In this document: piece after piece, positions 1 to 10,047 of the stretch
How the letters are laid out: each line of letters begins with the position of its first letter
Position numbering within the stretch: the stretch's first letter is position 1
Assembly (NCBI GenBank): GCA_003445035.1
Contig: DLVV01000322.1
Coordinates: forward strand, 1 to 21,286
Reading direction: 5' to 3'
Length of the DNA stretch: 21,286 bases
Source: Planctomycetaceae bacterium
GTDB lineage: Bacteria; Planctomycetota; Planctomycetia; Planctomycetales; Planctomycetaceae
The notes under the pieces: model-generated
Databases searched by the model: none
The model's input: only the letters and a program-made list of their open reading frames with translations
What the model was told of the DNA's origin: nothing
Made by a program: the position numbers and the translations under genes

Positions 1-406
1 CTTCTTCAGCCGGAGCTTCCTCGGTTGTGGCTTCTTCGTCGGCCGCTGCCGCGTCTTCAGCCTCATCAGTCGGAGCCGCTTCCTCGGCGGACGGTTCCGG
101 TGGCGGCGGTAGTTCCTTGGGCGCGGTCATCGGCGCCGGCTCGCTGGCGGTGCCGAAGCGGTTCTTTTTCACTTTGTCGATCAGCACGGCCACCTTGTCA
201 CTTGGCTGCGCACCGACCGAGATCCAGTAGTCGATGCGTTCCATGTTGAGGTTCACTCGCTGCGACTTGTCGGGGACCATCGGGTCGTAATGCCCGACGT
301 CCTCGATCGACCGGCCGTCACGAGGTGAACGGCTGTCCATCACCGCGATGCGGTAGAAGGGTAGGTGTCGTCGGCCCAGTCTCTTGAGTCGAATTCGAAC
401 GGCCAC
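1..406 (-). CDS. rpsP: 30S ribosomal protein S16 with acidic C-terminal tail (3' end outside window)
   Basis: This is a structural protein of the small ribosomal subunit that binds 16S rRNA. Translated from a GTG at 406-404 it begins MAVRIRLKRLGRRHLPFYRI, then has AVMDSRSPRDG (21-31) and the GHYDP segment (38-42), the hallmarks of S16. A good ribosome binding site (AGGAGAG, 413-419) lies 6 bases before the GTG and fixes the start. The usual S16 core of about 80-90 residues ends near residue 87. At least 45 more residues follow, rich in Pro, Ala, Glu and Asp, and still open at the window edge, so the tail length is unknown. The gene lies 160 bp downstream of ffh on the same strand, the classical ffh-rpsP order. 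The identity is seen directly; a role for the tail is unknown. Confidence 0.95.
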   Translation of the reverse strand, partial: MAVRIRLKRLGRRHLPFYRIAVMDSRSPRDGRSIEDVGHYDPMVPDKSQRVNLNMERIDYWISVGAQPSDKVAVLIDKVKKNRFGTASEPAPMTAPKELPPPPEPSAEEAAPTDEAEDAAAADEEATTEEAPAEE

Positions 407-566
407 TCGTCTCTCTCCTGTTGAAAAAGTCCGCCGGGTGTCGCATCCGACGGCGTGTGTGTCTTCGTGATTGGGTCTCTGTGTGAATCGCAGTGATTGG
501 CCCGGTCCTGGTCTTGCTGGATAAGAGTTCAACCGGGGGGGGCCTCTAGTGTGACAGGCGAAGGCT

Positions 567-2048
567 CTACCGGCGATTCCTCCGACGGGCTTTCCGAGCA
601 TTTTTTCGTTTCTGGCGTTTCTGGTTCCTGGCGGTGCTGCGGTCGGCCGGGCCCCTTTTGCTGCGGAGTTTTTCCCTTTTGAGCTGGGCTCCGGGGTCAA
701 GCATTCCCCCGTCCGACATTTCCTTGACCGTCTTCATCCGGTCTTTCATTCCCATTCCGGCCATTTGCTGCATCATGCCCGACATGGCGTCGAACTGTTT
801 GAGCAGGTTGTTGACATCGGAAGCGGCGTTGCCACTCCCCTTGGCGATGCGATTGCGTCTGGAGCGGTCGATCCGTTCGGGGTTCGAACGTTCGTCGACG
901 GTCATCGCGTTGATCATTCCTTCAATACGCTTGAGATCCGCCTCGGGATCCTCCATTTCGGGATTGTCGGCGATCATGCCACCGACGCCGGGGATCATCT
1001 TCATGATCTCTCGCATCGGTCCCATTTTCTTCATCATCTTCATCTGCTTGCTGAAGTCGTCGAGGGTGAATTTGCCCTCGAGCATCTTCTGCTGCTGCGC
1101 CAGGGCCTCATCCTCGTCGATCTGCTCCTGCGCTCGTTTGACCAGCCCGACGACGTCGCCCATCCCAAGGATCCGGTCGGCCATGCCCTCGGGCCGGAAT
1201 TCCTCGAGACGATCCAGTCCTTCGCCGACGCCGATGAACTTGATCGGAACGCCGGTGACCGCCTTGACCGACAGGGCCGCACCGCCACGCGTGTCGCCGT
1301 CAAGCTTGGTCAGGATCACGCCGTCGACTTCCAGCGCGTCGTTGAACGCCTTGGCGCTGTTGACGGCGTCCTGTCCGGTCATGGCGTCGCAGACCAGCAG
1401 GACCTGGTGAGGCTGGATCTTGCGGTCGATTTCCTCGAGTTCCCCCATCAACTCGTCGTCGACGTGCAGTCGGCCGGCGGTGTCGAGGATGACGACTCGA
1501 ATTTCGGGATTGGCCTGGGCCTGTTTCAGCCCGTTGCGGCAGACCGCCAGCGGACTGCTGTCAGCGGTCTCGGTGTAACAGGGAACGTCGATCTGATCGG
1601 CGATCACCTGCAACTGGTCGATGGCGGCTGGTCGTTGCAGGTCGGCAGCGACCAGCATCGGTGTGTGGCCCTGCTCCTTGAGCATTCGGGCCAGCTTGCC
1701 GCAGGTGGTTGTCTTGCCACTTCCCTGCAACCCACACAGCATGACCACGGCGATCCCGTCGCGACGGATCGGCAGTGACGGGTCGACCGGACCCATCAAC
1801 TCGATCAGTTCGTGGTGCACGATCCCGACGATCTGCTCGCTGGGCCGAATCGACTTCAGCACCCGCTCGCCCAGTGCCTGGCTGCTGACGCGTTCGATGA
1901 AAGCGTTGGCGACGTCGAAGTGGACGTCGGCTTCGAGCAGAGCCTGTCGGACCTGTTCCAGTCCCTCGCGGACGTTGCCTTCGGTCAAACGCGATCGTTC
2001 AATGAACGACAGCGCGCCCCTCAATCCGTCGGTGATGCCTTCGAACAT
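567..2048 (-). CDS. ffh: Signal recognition particle GTPase Ffh (SRP54)
   Basis: This is the protein part of the signal recognition particle. It binds SRP RNA and signal sequences of nascent membrane proteins and docks with FtsY at the membrane. The 493-residue product shows the helical N domain (about 1-95), the GTPase G domain with P-loop GLQGSGKT (106-113), DLQRPAA (136-142), DTAGR (189-193) and TKLDGD (247-252), and the Met-rich M domain (about 328-435). The M domain carries the SRP-RNA-binding signature [11 protein letters not shown] (396-406). The protein is about 40 residues longer than the E. coli protein. The extra length is a strongly basic C-terminal tail ending in a run of Lys and Arg (about 459-493). 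The start MFEGITDGL is typical of the family, but no strong ribosome binding site precedes it. rpsP follows on the same strand. Confidence 0.98.
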   Translation of the reverse strand: MFEGITDGLRGALSFIERSRLTEGNVREGLEQVRQALLEADVHFDVANAFIERVSSQALGERVLKSIRPSEQIVGIVHHELIELMGPVDPSLPIRRDGIAVVMLCGLQGSGKTTTCGKLARMLKEQGHTPMLVAADLQRPAAIDQLQVIADQIDVPCYTETADSSPLAVCRNGLKQAQANPEIRVVILDTAGRLHVDDELMGELEEIDRKIQPHQVLLVCDAMTGQDAVNSAKAFNDALEVDGVILTKLDGDTRGGAALSVKAVTGVPIKFIGVGEGLDRLEEFRPEGMADRILGMGDVVGLVKRAQEQIDEDEALAQQQKMLEGKFTLDDFSKQMKMMKKMGPMREIMKMIPGVGGMIADNPEMEDPEADLKRIEGMINAMTVDERSNPERIDRSRRNRIAKGSGNAASDVNNLLKQFDAMSGMMQQMAGMGMKDRMKTVKEMSDGGMLDPGAQLKREKLRSKRGPADRSTARNQKRQKRKNARKARRRNRR

Positions 2049-2296
2049 GGCTGCAGAAGGTCCGGGTTGGCGGGTGATTGCGTGACTCGCCGTTGCCTGG
2101 ACAACGATGAGGCGACAGCGGTTAACACCAGCTGCGACCCGTTGCCGGTTGAATCGGCACGAACGGGCTGTGCAGAGGGCAAATTCTAGAGCACTCCTCT
2201 CCTCATGACAACGGCTCGCTCAACTCACACCCTCACCTGCAGTCTGTTACAATGTCCTGTTCCGCCCCCTGATTTCCCCATCGAAACTGGCTCCCG
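2049..2296. other. Divergent intergenic region between ffh and leuC
   Basis: This 248 bp gap separates the divergent ffh and leuC genes, so it should hold promoters for both. I see no RNA gene; the conserved SRP RNA loop is absent. An imperfect hairpin (TCGCC-GTTG, 6-base loop, CAAC, 5-base bulge, GGCGA; 2087-2115) lies in what would be the ffh leader. A -10-like TACAAT is present at 2248-2253. No open frame here looks coding. Confidence 0.5.
2248..2253 (+). promoter_or_regulatory. Possible -10 element of the leuCD promoter
   Basis: TACAAT matches the sigma-70 -10 consensus at 5 of 6 positions and lies 43 bp before the leuC ATG. No convincing -35 hexamer stands 16-18 bp upstream, so this is tentative. 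Confidence 0.3.
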
Positions 2297-3736
<1,440 letters not shown>

Positions 3737-3807
3737 TCACCGCGACTCAGATTTCACCCGAGCCGAGAAGACGACTCAAAAGCGTCGAACGCCTGGAGGT
3801 ACAGACC

Positions 3808-4410
3808 ATGTCCGACAGTCAGGTCATCAGCATCTGTGGCACCGCCATCCCGTTGTTGCTCGACGATATCGACACAGACCGGATCATCCCGGCCCGTTTC
3901 CTCAGGTGTGTGACATTCGACGGGCTGGGTGAGCACGTCTTCGAGGACGATCGGCAGCAAGACACCGGGCACCCTTTCAACCAGGATCGGTTCGCCGGGG
4001 CCGCCGTACTGGTGGCCGGTCGCAACTTCGGCTGCGGATCGTCTCGAGAACACGCACCGCAAGCCCTGATACGTTGGGGAGTGCGGGCGATCGTGGCCGA
4101 GTCGTACGCCGAGATCTTCTTCGGTAACTGCACGGCACTGGGTGTTCCGGCAGTGACGTTGGAGCGGGATCGGCTCGAGGAACTGACCGCGAGCGTCGAA
4201 GCCGATCCGTCGATTGAGATCACCGTCGACCTGGAGGCCGGTTCGGTCGGATGGGGCGAGCAGACCGCGACGGCGGAGCTTCCCGGGAGTGCCCGGACGG
4301 CATTGATTTCCGGAGAATGGGATTTCCTGAGCCAGTTGCTGGCCAACCGCGAGGCGATTCGTGAAACCGCCTCGACGATTCCCTATCTCAGTGGATTCGG
4401 TGGCGCATGA
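3808..4410 (+). CDS. leuD: 3-isopropylmalate dehydratase, small subunit
   Basis: This is the swivelling domain of isopropylmalate isomerase; it supplies substrate-binding residues to LeuC. The 200-residue length fits the family. The diagnostic stretches are [13 protein letters not shown] (19-31), [17 protein letters not shown] (71-87) and [12 protein letters not shown] (97-108). A GGAGG ribosome binding site precedes the ATG (3796-3800). The last codons overlap the next gene (ATGA, 4407-4410), so apbE is probably translationally coupled to leuD even though it has no known part in leucine synthesis. Confidence 0.97.
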   Translation: MSDSQVISICGTAIPLLLDDIDTDRIIPARFLRCVTFDGLGEHVFEDDRQQDTGHPFNQDRFAGAAVLVAGRNFGCGSSREHAPQALIRWGVRAIVAESYAEIFFGNCTALGVPAVTLERDRLEELTASVEADPSIEITVDLEAGSVGWGEQTATAELPGSARTALISGEWDFLSQLLANREAIRETASTIPYLSGFGGA

Positions 4411-5480
4411 GTGGCCCCGACGGGGTGGAGGCGAGTCGGCGGGAATTCCTGGCCGGAACGGGGCACGCCGACGAATCGGCGTTGCGGGCCGACCCCGGCG
4501 GCGGGACCGAAATCCCACAGGCCGGCGACACGCTGAGAATTCAGACGCGGGCCATGAATTGCGATTTTGCGGTCTTTCTGGACGTCGATCGCCGTGACCA
4601 GCTCGATGCGGTTTCGTCCGTTCTGGAATCTGTGCATGGTCTCGAAGCTCTGATGACGGTTTATCGCTCCGAGAGTCCGATGGCACGCGCCAATGCAGCT
4701 GCTGCCCACTCGGAGGTGGTGCTCGACGAGGTACTGTTTGACGTGGTGGCGATGGCGTGTCGGATCGCCGAGGAGACCGACGGAGCGTTCGATCCGACAA
4801 CCGGGCCGCTGGTCGAATTGTGGCGGCAGGCCCGTGAAGCGGGCCAGGTCCCCGGCGACGATGAGGTGCGACGGGTGCGAGGACTGGGTGGGCTGGAGGA
4901 CGTCGAGATCGATGCCCGCGCCGGATCGGTCTCCTATCGCCGGGCCGGTGTCGAATTGAATCTCGGAGGAATCGGCAAGGGTTTCGCCCTGGACCGGATC
5001 GCGGGCGAGTTGCTCAAGGTCGAAGTGGGTTCGTACCTTTTGCACGGCGGGCACAGCAGCCTGTTGGCCCGGGGGGCGCACCAGCGGCATGCCGGCTGGC
5101 CGGTGGGGATCCGCAACCCGCTGTTTCCCAGCAAACGGCTGGCGACGTTGGTGCTGTGTGAGCAGGCCATGTCGACCAGCGGCTCGGGGATCGAGTCGTT
5201 CCGGATCGGAGGCCGCCGATTCAGTGACATTCTCGATGCCCGCACTGGATGGCCGGCCGAGGGGATGCTGAGCGTGACGGTACTGGCTGAGACCGCGGCG
5301 GAGGCTGACGCACTCTCGACAGCGTTTTTCGTCCGAGGGGTCGAATTTGCCCGGACCTGTTGCGATAATCGGCCCGGGGTCAGCGCCCTGCTGATCCCGA
5401 CACCTCGCCGGGGCCAGACGCTCGAGCCGATCGTCTGCGGAATTTCCGATGAGGTGTTGTTCTTTGAAGAGCCGGCCTGA
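4407..5480 (+). CDS. apbE: ApbE-type FAD:protein FMN transferase
   Basis: ApbE enzymes split FAD and attach FMN covalently to a Thr or Ser of target proteins, usually on the outer face of the membrane, using Mg2+. The 357-residue protein has the family blocks in order: MTVYRSESP (83-91), [15 protein letters not shown] (126-140), [12 protein letters not shown] (185-196), LLHGGHSS (211-218), STSGSG (256-261), [10 protein letters not shown] (274-283) and the Mg-site segment [14 protein letters not shown] (298-311). The N-terminus has SRREFLAG (10-17), which resembles a Tat motif, but no hydrophobic stretch follows, so no working export signal or lipobox is visible. The start overlaps the leuD stop by 4 bases. 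No FMN-binding domain with an obvious acceptor motif is encoded nearby, so its target is unknown. Confidence 0.9.
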   Translation: MSGPDGVEASRREFLAGTGHADESALRADPGGGTEIPQAGDTLRIQTRAMNCDFAVFLDVDRRDQLDAVSSVLESVHGLEALMTVYRSESPMARANAAAAHSEVVLDEVLFDVVAMACRIAEETDGAFDPTTGPLVELWRQAREAGQVPGDDEVRRVRGLGGLEDVEIDARAGSVSYRRAGVELNLGGIGKGFALDRIAGELLKVEVGSYLLHGGHSSLLARGAHQRHAGWPVGIRNPLFPSKRLATLVLCEQAMSTSGSGIESFRIGGRRFSDILDARTGWPAEGMLSVTVLAETAAEADALSTAFFVRGVEFARTCCDNRPGVSALLIPTPRRGQTLEPIVCGISDEVLFFEEPA

Positions 5481-5533
5481 ACGCTGCGACCTGTGGCGAC
5501 ACCGGGTCCGGGAACACCCGTCGGGACAAGAGC

Positions 5534-6955
5534 TTGCACAACCGGAAATCGACATTTCTGATCACCGTCACGCTGCTGGTGATTCTGAGAATCGCCATCG
5601 GTTGGCAGTTCCTCTACGAGGGACTCTGGAAATTTCAGAGTCGCCAGACGGCCAGGCCCTGGACAGCGGCCGGATACCTGCGGAACTCGCAGGGGCCCTT
5701 CCGCAACGTCTTTCGCAGCCTGACCGGGGACCCCGACGAATTGAACTGGCTGAACGCCGACTGGGTCACCTCGAGATGGGACACCTGGCAAGCGAAATTT
5801 GTGGCCGACCAGGGGCTGGACAAGAGCCAGGTCGGCCGGTTGGATCGTCTGCTCAATGGGCCCAAGGATTTCCGTGCCGAGTTGGCGGCGTTGCCGGATG
5901 GATTGAAGTTCCGTGGCACCCTGGCCAAGCGGCTGACCTTCGTCGCCGATTCCCAGCGGCTGATCGTTGATGGGAAAGCGCACCTGACTCCTCGTGAGCG
6001 GGACGCGGCGCTGAAACTGGTGACGGTGGATGAGAATCCGGCACCGGGGCAGCAGGGGGCGAACGAGGCTGCCAGGAAGTACCGCGAGGCGATCGAGAAG
6101 GTCTTTGCCCGGTCATCGCGATTGAGCTTCAAGGAGCGGATGCGGGCATCGCTGCTGGGCGATCCCGATCGGGCGGGGCTGACCATCACCGACCGCAAGA
6201 CCAAGGAGAAACTCGAGACGCGGCTGGGTGAAATCGAACTCTACGGGCGGCAACTCGCGCGGTACGAAGCGAGCCTGGAGTCGGCCGAGACCGACTTTCA
6301 GCAGAAACACGTTCGTCAGTCGGGCGTGCCCGGACATGGTGACACATCCGAGATTCGCGCATCACTGGTCGGGCCGATCAAGGCCCTGGAACGGGAATTG
6401 ATTGACGCGGCCGAGAAGTTGCTGAGGCCCGAGCAGCGGGCGCGTGGCCCAGTGGCGATGCCTCCGACACGGATCAACCAGATCGACGCGATGACGATGT
6501 GGGGGTTGACGGTGATCGGAACGCTGTTGATCGCCGGCCTGTGCAGTCGACTGGCTGCCGTTGGCGGAGCGGTGCTGTTGTTCTCGTTCTACCTGGCCAT
6601 GCCTCCCTGGCCGGGGGTCCCACCGGTTCCGGGTCCCGAACACAGCCTGTGGGTCAACAAGAACCTGGTCGAGGTGCTCGCGTTGTTGGCGCTGGCGTCG
6701 GTGCCGACGGGCCGTTGGTTCGGCCTGGATGCATTGGCCGGCCGCCTGCCGCTGAAATGGCGCAAGTCCGGTGCTGGTTCGACCGACACCGCGTCAGAGA
6801 CCCCGGCATCGGCAACAGCGGGGTCGTCAACGACGGCTGTTGAGTCGGACATGGAAGAGACCGATACTGTGAGTGGACCTGGTGACGCTGATGCCGACGG
6901 CGACAGCCATACCGGGAGCGGCGAGGAAGAGGCCACCGAGTTGGAAAAAGAATGA
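5534..6955 (+). CDS. DoxX-like membrane protein with a large inserted soluble domain
   Basis: This appears to be an inner-membrane protein of the DoxX family, small four-helix proteins associated in some cases with quinone or thiosulfate redox chemistry. The 473 residues contain one N-terminal helix (about 7-25) followed by [12 protein letters not shown] (23-34), typical of DoxX helix 1. Then comes a hydrophilic, charged insert of about 285 residues (36-320), partly helical or coiled-coil in character, and then three closely spaced hydrophobic segments (about 320-337, 339-356, 376-390). The C-terminus (about 412-473) is low complexity, rich in Ser/Thr/Ala and then acidic. Translation is placed at the TTG of 5534 because no ATG precedes the first helix; the binding site is weak. 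It lies 53 bp after apbE, and its stop overlaps the ribosome binding site of the next gene. Family assignment is by pattern; the function is not known. Confidence 0.75.
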   Translation: MHNRKSTFLITVTLLVILRIAIGWQFLYEGLWKFQSRQTARPWTAAGYLRNSQGPFRNVFRSLTGDPDELNWLNADWVTSRWDTWQAKFVADQGLDKSQVGRLDRLLNGPKDFRAELAALPDGLKFRGTLAKRLTFVADSQRLIVDGKAHLTPRERDAALKLVTVDENPAPGQQGANEAARKYREAIEKVFARSSRLSFKERMRASLLGDPDRAGLTITDRKTKEKLETRLGEIELYGRQLARYEASLESAETDFQQKHVRQSGVPGHGDTSEIRASLVGPIKALERELIDAAEKLLRPEQRARGPVAMPPTRINQIDAMTMWGLTVIGTLLIAGLCSRLAAVGGAVLLFSFYLAMPPWPGVPPVPGPEHSLWVNKNLVEVLALLALASVPTGRWFGLDALAGRLPLKWRKSGAGSTDTASETPASATAGSSTTAVESDMEETDTVSGPGDADADGDSHTGSGEEEATELEKE

Positions 6956-6959
6956 GGAG
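6954..6959 (+). promoter_or_regulatory. Ribosome binding site that fixes the oxidoreductase start
   Basis: GAGGAG overlaps the TGA stop of the upstream DoxX-like gene and stands 6 bases before the ATG at 6966. It supports that start over the upstream GTG at 6873. Confidence 0.75.
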
Positions 6960-6965
6960 CGTGTC

Positions 6966-8528
6966 ATGCAACTGACACCTGAAGAAGTCCAGACCGGCAA
7001 GGACAATTTCAACGAGGCCCTGGCGGCGACCCGTGGGGGGGATTCGACGTTCGAGGACGCCGTGGCGCTGTCCCGGCGGAGCTTCATGAAGGGAGCCGCC
7101 GGCGCGACAGCCGGGCTGGGGTCGATTTACTTCGGATACGACGCGCTCAAAGGCGACCCGGTGCGGGTCGGCTTCATCGGTACCGGTGACGAGGGCAATG
7201 TGCTGCTGACCGAGCATCCGCCGGCCTACATGGACATTGTGGCGATCGCCGACCTGCGACCGACCAACCGCCAGCGAGCCTTCACCGGCGACGGCAACGC
7301 TCGCCGCACCGGGCTCAACAAGAAGCTCGGGCGTCAGAAGGCCAGCCAGATCAAGGTCTACGAAGACCACAAGCAACTGATCGCCGATCCCGACGTCGAG
7401 GCCGTCGTGATTGCCGTTCCGCTGTCGCATCACGCTCCGATTGCGATCGAGGCGATGAAGGCGGGCAAGCACGTGCTGACCGAGAAACTGATGGCTCATT
7501 CGATCAGTCAGTGCAAGGAGATAATCGAGGTGGCGGCCGCGACGGGCCGTTTCCTGGCCGTTGGACACCAGCGGCATTACAGCGTGCTGTACGACAACGC
7601 CAATTTCCTGGTCAAGCAGGGTCTGCTGGGCGACATTCGCCACATCCGCGCCCAGTGGCACCGCAACAACAGTTTCCCCGGCCGTGACAGTTGGCGGAAG
7701 CCGATCTCGAAGGCCGACGCCGCCGCATTGGACAGCAAGATCAGTGGCTACGACTACAAGTCGATGAACGAACTGGTCAACTGGCGGCTCTACAATCGCA
7801 CCGGGGGAGGGCTGATGGCCGAGTTGGGCAGCCACCAGATGGACGCCTGCAGCATCTTCCTGGGCAAGGTGCACCCGCTGGCGGTGCAGGGCTACGGTGG
7901 GAAGAACTTCTATGGCGTGCAGAACATCGGGTCGCCCGACAAGCAGGGGGATGACCGCGAGATCGACGATCACGTTTACGTGACGTTCGAGTTCCCCGGC
8001 AAGAACTACCACGCGAAGGACAATCCTGACGATGTGGTGGTCGTGACCTACTCGTCACTGAACACCAACCGTCTCGAGAGTTTCGGCGAGACGTTGTTGG
8101 GCAGCCGTGGGACGATGGTGGTCAAGCAGGAACAGGAGGCACTGCTGTACAAGGAGGGAAGTCCGTCGACGGGAGCGGGCGGACCCGAGCAGCGGCTGCA
8201 CGTGATCGGGGGCAAGGGGGGGCCGGTGATGGATGCCAGTGCCAGCCTGGCCCCGAGTTCGGCAGCTGCGGTCGCATCCAGCGCACTGGGAGCGAGTGTC
8301 AGCCGGGGTTACACCGAGGAGATGGAGCACTTCTGCCACTGCATCCGCAACGAGAAGCCCAACGACAACACGTTGCGTTGCGGCGGGGTGGTCGCGATGG
8401 CCGATGCGATCATGGCGCTGACGGCCAACCTGGCGATGAAGCATCGCAAGCGGATCGTGTTCAAGGACGAGTGGTTCGATCCGGCCAGCAAGGCGACACC
8501 CGAAACCGATCCGGATATCGTTGGTTAG
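6966..8528 (+). CDS. Gfo/Idh/MocA-family NAD(P)-dependent oxidoreductase with Tat-type signal
   Basis: Members oxidise or reduce sugars and related compounds using NAD(P). From the ATG at 6966, which follows a GAGGAG site (6954-6959) with 6-base spacing, the protein has 520 residues. A twin-arginine segment [18 protein letters not shown] (36-53) suggests Tat export, though about 35 residues precede it. The Rossmann domain begins [12 protein letters not shown] (66-77), with AIADLRPTN (93-101) and [24 protein letters not shown] (147-170, in part). The catalytic-domain hallmark is [14 protein letters not shown] (280-293). The usual EKP motif reads EKLM (173-176). A Gly/Ala/Ser-rich stretch near residues 415-440 looks like a linker. 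The binding site inside the doxX stop points to cotranscription. A longer reading frame from 6873 is open but lacks such a site. The substrate cannot be told. Confidence 0.9.
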   Translation: MQLTPEEVQTGKDNFNEALAATRGGDSTFEDAVALSRRSFMKGAAGATAGLGSIYFGYDALKGDPVRVGFIGTGDEGNVLLTEHPPAYMDIVAIADLRPTNRQRAFTGDGNARRTGLNKKLGRQKASQIKVYEDHKQLIADPDVEAVVIAVPLSHHAPIAIEAMKAGKHVLTEKLMAHSISQCKEIIEVAAATGRFLAVGHQRHYSVLYDNANFLVKQGLLGDIRHIRAQWHRNNSFPGRDSWRKPISKADAAALDSKISGYDYKSMNELVNWRLYNRTGGGLMAELGSHQMDACSIFLGKVHPLAVQGYGGKNFYGVQNIGSPDKQGDDREIDDHVYVTFEFPGKNYHAKDNPDDVVVVTYSSLNTNRLESFGETLLGSRGTMVVKQEQEALLYKEGSPSTGAGGPEQRLHVIGGKGGPVMDASASLAPSSAAAVASSALGASVSRGYTEEMEHFCHCIRNEKPNDNTLRCGGVVAMADAIMALTANLAMKHRKRIVFKDEWFDPASKATPETDPDIVG

Positions 8529-8534
8529 CTCACG

Positions 8535-8642
8535 ATGGGTCGCTGGCCCGATTCTCGCCGATCCACCTGGACGACCATTCTCCTGATGTTCGTCCTGTTC
8601 CCAGTCCTGTGCTGGGCCTGCTGGTGGTTCGTCAACCGGTGA
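8535..8642 (+). CDS. Possible 35-residue membrane peptide
   Basis: A short frame, ATG to TGA, starts 6 bases after the stop of the oxidoreductase gene. The product has a basic N-terminus (MGRWPDSRRSTW) and a single hydrophobic helix (TTILLMFVLFPVLCWACWWF) ending VNR, so it would be a one-pass membrane peptide, probably N-in by the positive-inside rule. There is no clear ribosome binding site. Translation could follow by coupling from the upstream gene, given the close spacing. It fills most of the gap before the convergent MFS gene. I do not recognise the family. It could be chance, although a basic head plus an uninterrupted helix is the pattern of real small membrane proteins. Confidence 0.45.
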   Translation: MGRWPDSRRSTWTTILLMFVLFPVLCWACWWFVNR

Positions 8643-8669
8643 GCGGGTGTTGCTCGAGCGGCCGGCGAA

Positions 8670-10046
8670 TCACACCTCCGATGGTGGTGCGGCCTGACGG
8701 TCCTTGGGGTGGGGCAGCCGACCGGACAACAGCAGGGGGGCCAGCATCACCAGCGCACTGCCGTAATACGGCCACTGCGAGCCGAGTTTCCAGAAGACCA
8801 GTCCGGCGATGATCGGGGCGATGGCACGAGAGAGTGCCCCCAGGGAGCGGAACACTCCCAGTACCTCGCCCTGGCGGTCGGCGGGGGTGTAGAGCGAGAC
8901 GAGGGCCGAGAGGCACGGCGACACCAGGGCACTGCCGATGGCCAACAGCGCCAGGCCAAAGTAGAACGGCACCGTACTGGTGGCCCAGCCGACGACCACC
9001 AGTCCCGGCAGAACCATCGCAAGTCCGATGCGAATCAGCCGGCGTTCTCCCAGTTTCGGGGCCAGCCTGCGGACGATTCCGCCTTGCACCAGGGCGATCA
9101 GCAGGCCGATGAAGATGAAGATCCACATCATGTCCCGCTGCGTGTACGCCAGCCGTTCCTTGGCCAGGAACACCAGCGTGAATTCCATTCCGGCGAACGC
9201 CGTCTGGAACAGGAAGAAGACGAGGTTGGTTCCCGAGACGCCATCGGGCAGATTGGTGCCGGAAAGCAGTCGGACGGGGTTGAACGAGCGGGCGTGAGGT
9301 GAACTGGTACCGCGATTCTCGGGGGGCAGCGTTTCGGGCAACCGCATGCTGACCCAGACCAGGTTCCAGAGCGAAAGGCCCAGGGCGGCCAGGGCGGGTG
9401 CCGAATACGGGTTGAGGCCGGGGAGACCGGCTGCGCCGGTGAGATCGATGCCTGAGAGCAGGGCGCCGATGGCCGGTCCGAGGATGAAGCCCAGGCCGAA
9501 GGCCGCCCCGATCATCCCCATCCCCTTGGCGCGGTCCTTCTCACCGGTGATGTCGGCCACGGCCGCGGTGGCCACCGAGATGTTGCCACCCATCACCCCG
9601 GCGACGACACGCGAGACGACCAGCAGTACGAAGCTGCCCGCGAAGACCCAGGCCAGGTAGGCCAGTGCCAGGCCGGTGATCGAGATGAGCAGGACCGGAC
9701 GGCGACCAGTGCGGTCGGATAGACGGCCCCACAATGGAGCGAAGACGAATTGCAGTGTCGAGTAGATTGAACCGAGGATGCCGCCGAACAGCGCCGTGGT
9801 GTAGAGACGTTGTTTTGCTTCGTCGGGATCGCTGACGAATTCGCCAAGCCACGCGGCCAGTTTCCCGATCAGGCTTTCAGTCCCGTCGGCCTCGACGTAG
9901 TGGTCGAGCATGTCGGGGAACAGTGGGAAGATGATCGAGAATCCCACGAGGTCGACAAAAACTGTCAGGAACAGCACTCCCAGTGACGCGCGGCGAGGTG
10001 CCGGTGTGGGAGCGGGCGGGGTGGGGAGGGTGGACGAGTCGGTCAT
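8670..10046 (-). CDS. Major facilitator superfamily transporter (TetA-like DHA1 type)
   Basis: This is a proton-coupled exporter of small molecules in the inner membrane. The 458 residues show about 12 hydrophobic segments. The loop between helices 2 and 3 carries motif A, GRLSDRTGRRP (107-117). Helix 5 has the antiporter-type motif GLGFILGPAIG (184-194). Both favour drug or metabolite efflux of the TetA/DHA1 group. The N-terminal tail is Pro/Ala/Thr-rich (1-20), and the loop after helix 1 is long and charged (about 46-82). The ATG is one base after the TGA of the upstream thioredoxin-like gene (TGACATG), with no binding site of its own, which implies translational coupling. The substrate is not deducible; an antibiotic-resistance role should not be assumed. 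Confidence 0.9.
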   Translation of the reverse strand: MTDSSTLPTPPAPTPAPRRASLGVLFLTVFVDLVGFSIIFPLFPDMLDHYVEADGTESLIGKLAAWLGEFVSDPDEAKQRLYTTALFGGILGSIYSTLQFVFAPLWGRLSDRTGRRPVLLISITGLALAYLAWVFAGSFVLLVVSRVVAGVMGGNISVATAAVADITGEKDRAKGMGMIGAAFGLGFILGPAIGALLSGIDLTGAAGLPGLNPYSAPALAALGLSLWNLVWVSMRLPETLPPENRGTSSPHARSFNPVRLLSGTNLPDGVSGTNLVFFLFQTAFAGMEFTLVFLAKERLAYTQRDMMWIFIFIGLLIALVQGGIVRRLAPKLGERRLIRIGLAMVLPGLVVVGWATSTVPFYFGLALLAIGSALVSPCLSALVSLYTPADRQGEVLGVFRSLGALSRAIAPIIAGLVFWKLGSQWPYYGSALVMLAPLLLSGRLPHPKDRQAAPPSEV

Positions 10047-10047
10047 G

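Noticed and set aside
765..1778. 337-codon plus-strand frame inside ffh
   Set aside because: It lies within the sense-coding region of ffh and shows only reversed-composition sequence, with no domain.
6873..6965. Longer N-terminus for the oxidoreductase from the GTG at 6873
   Set aside because: It would overlap the DoxX-like gene for 83 bases, and a well-placed GAGGAG site supports the ATG at 6966.
7077..7125. AGAT within the oxidoreductase Tat signal as a possible ApbE flavinylation acceptor
   Set aside because: The ApbE acceptor motif is SGAT-like within an FMN-binding domain. Here GAAGAT is part of a hydrophobic signal segment with no such domain.
8670..10046. MFS gene as an antibiotic-resistance determinant
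   Set aside because: It resembles TetA-type efflux pumps only at family level (motif A and the helix 5 motif). There is no mobile element or resistance cluster nearby.
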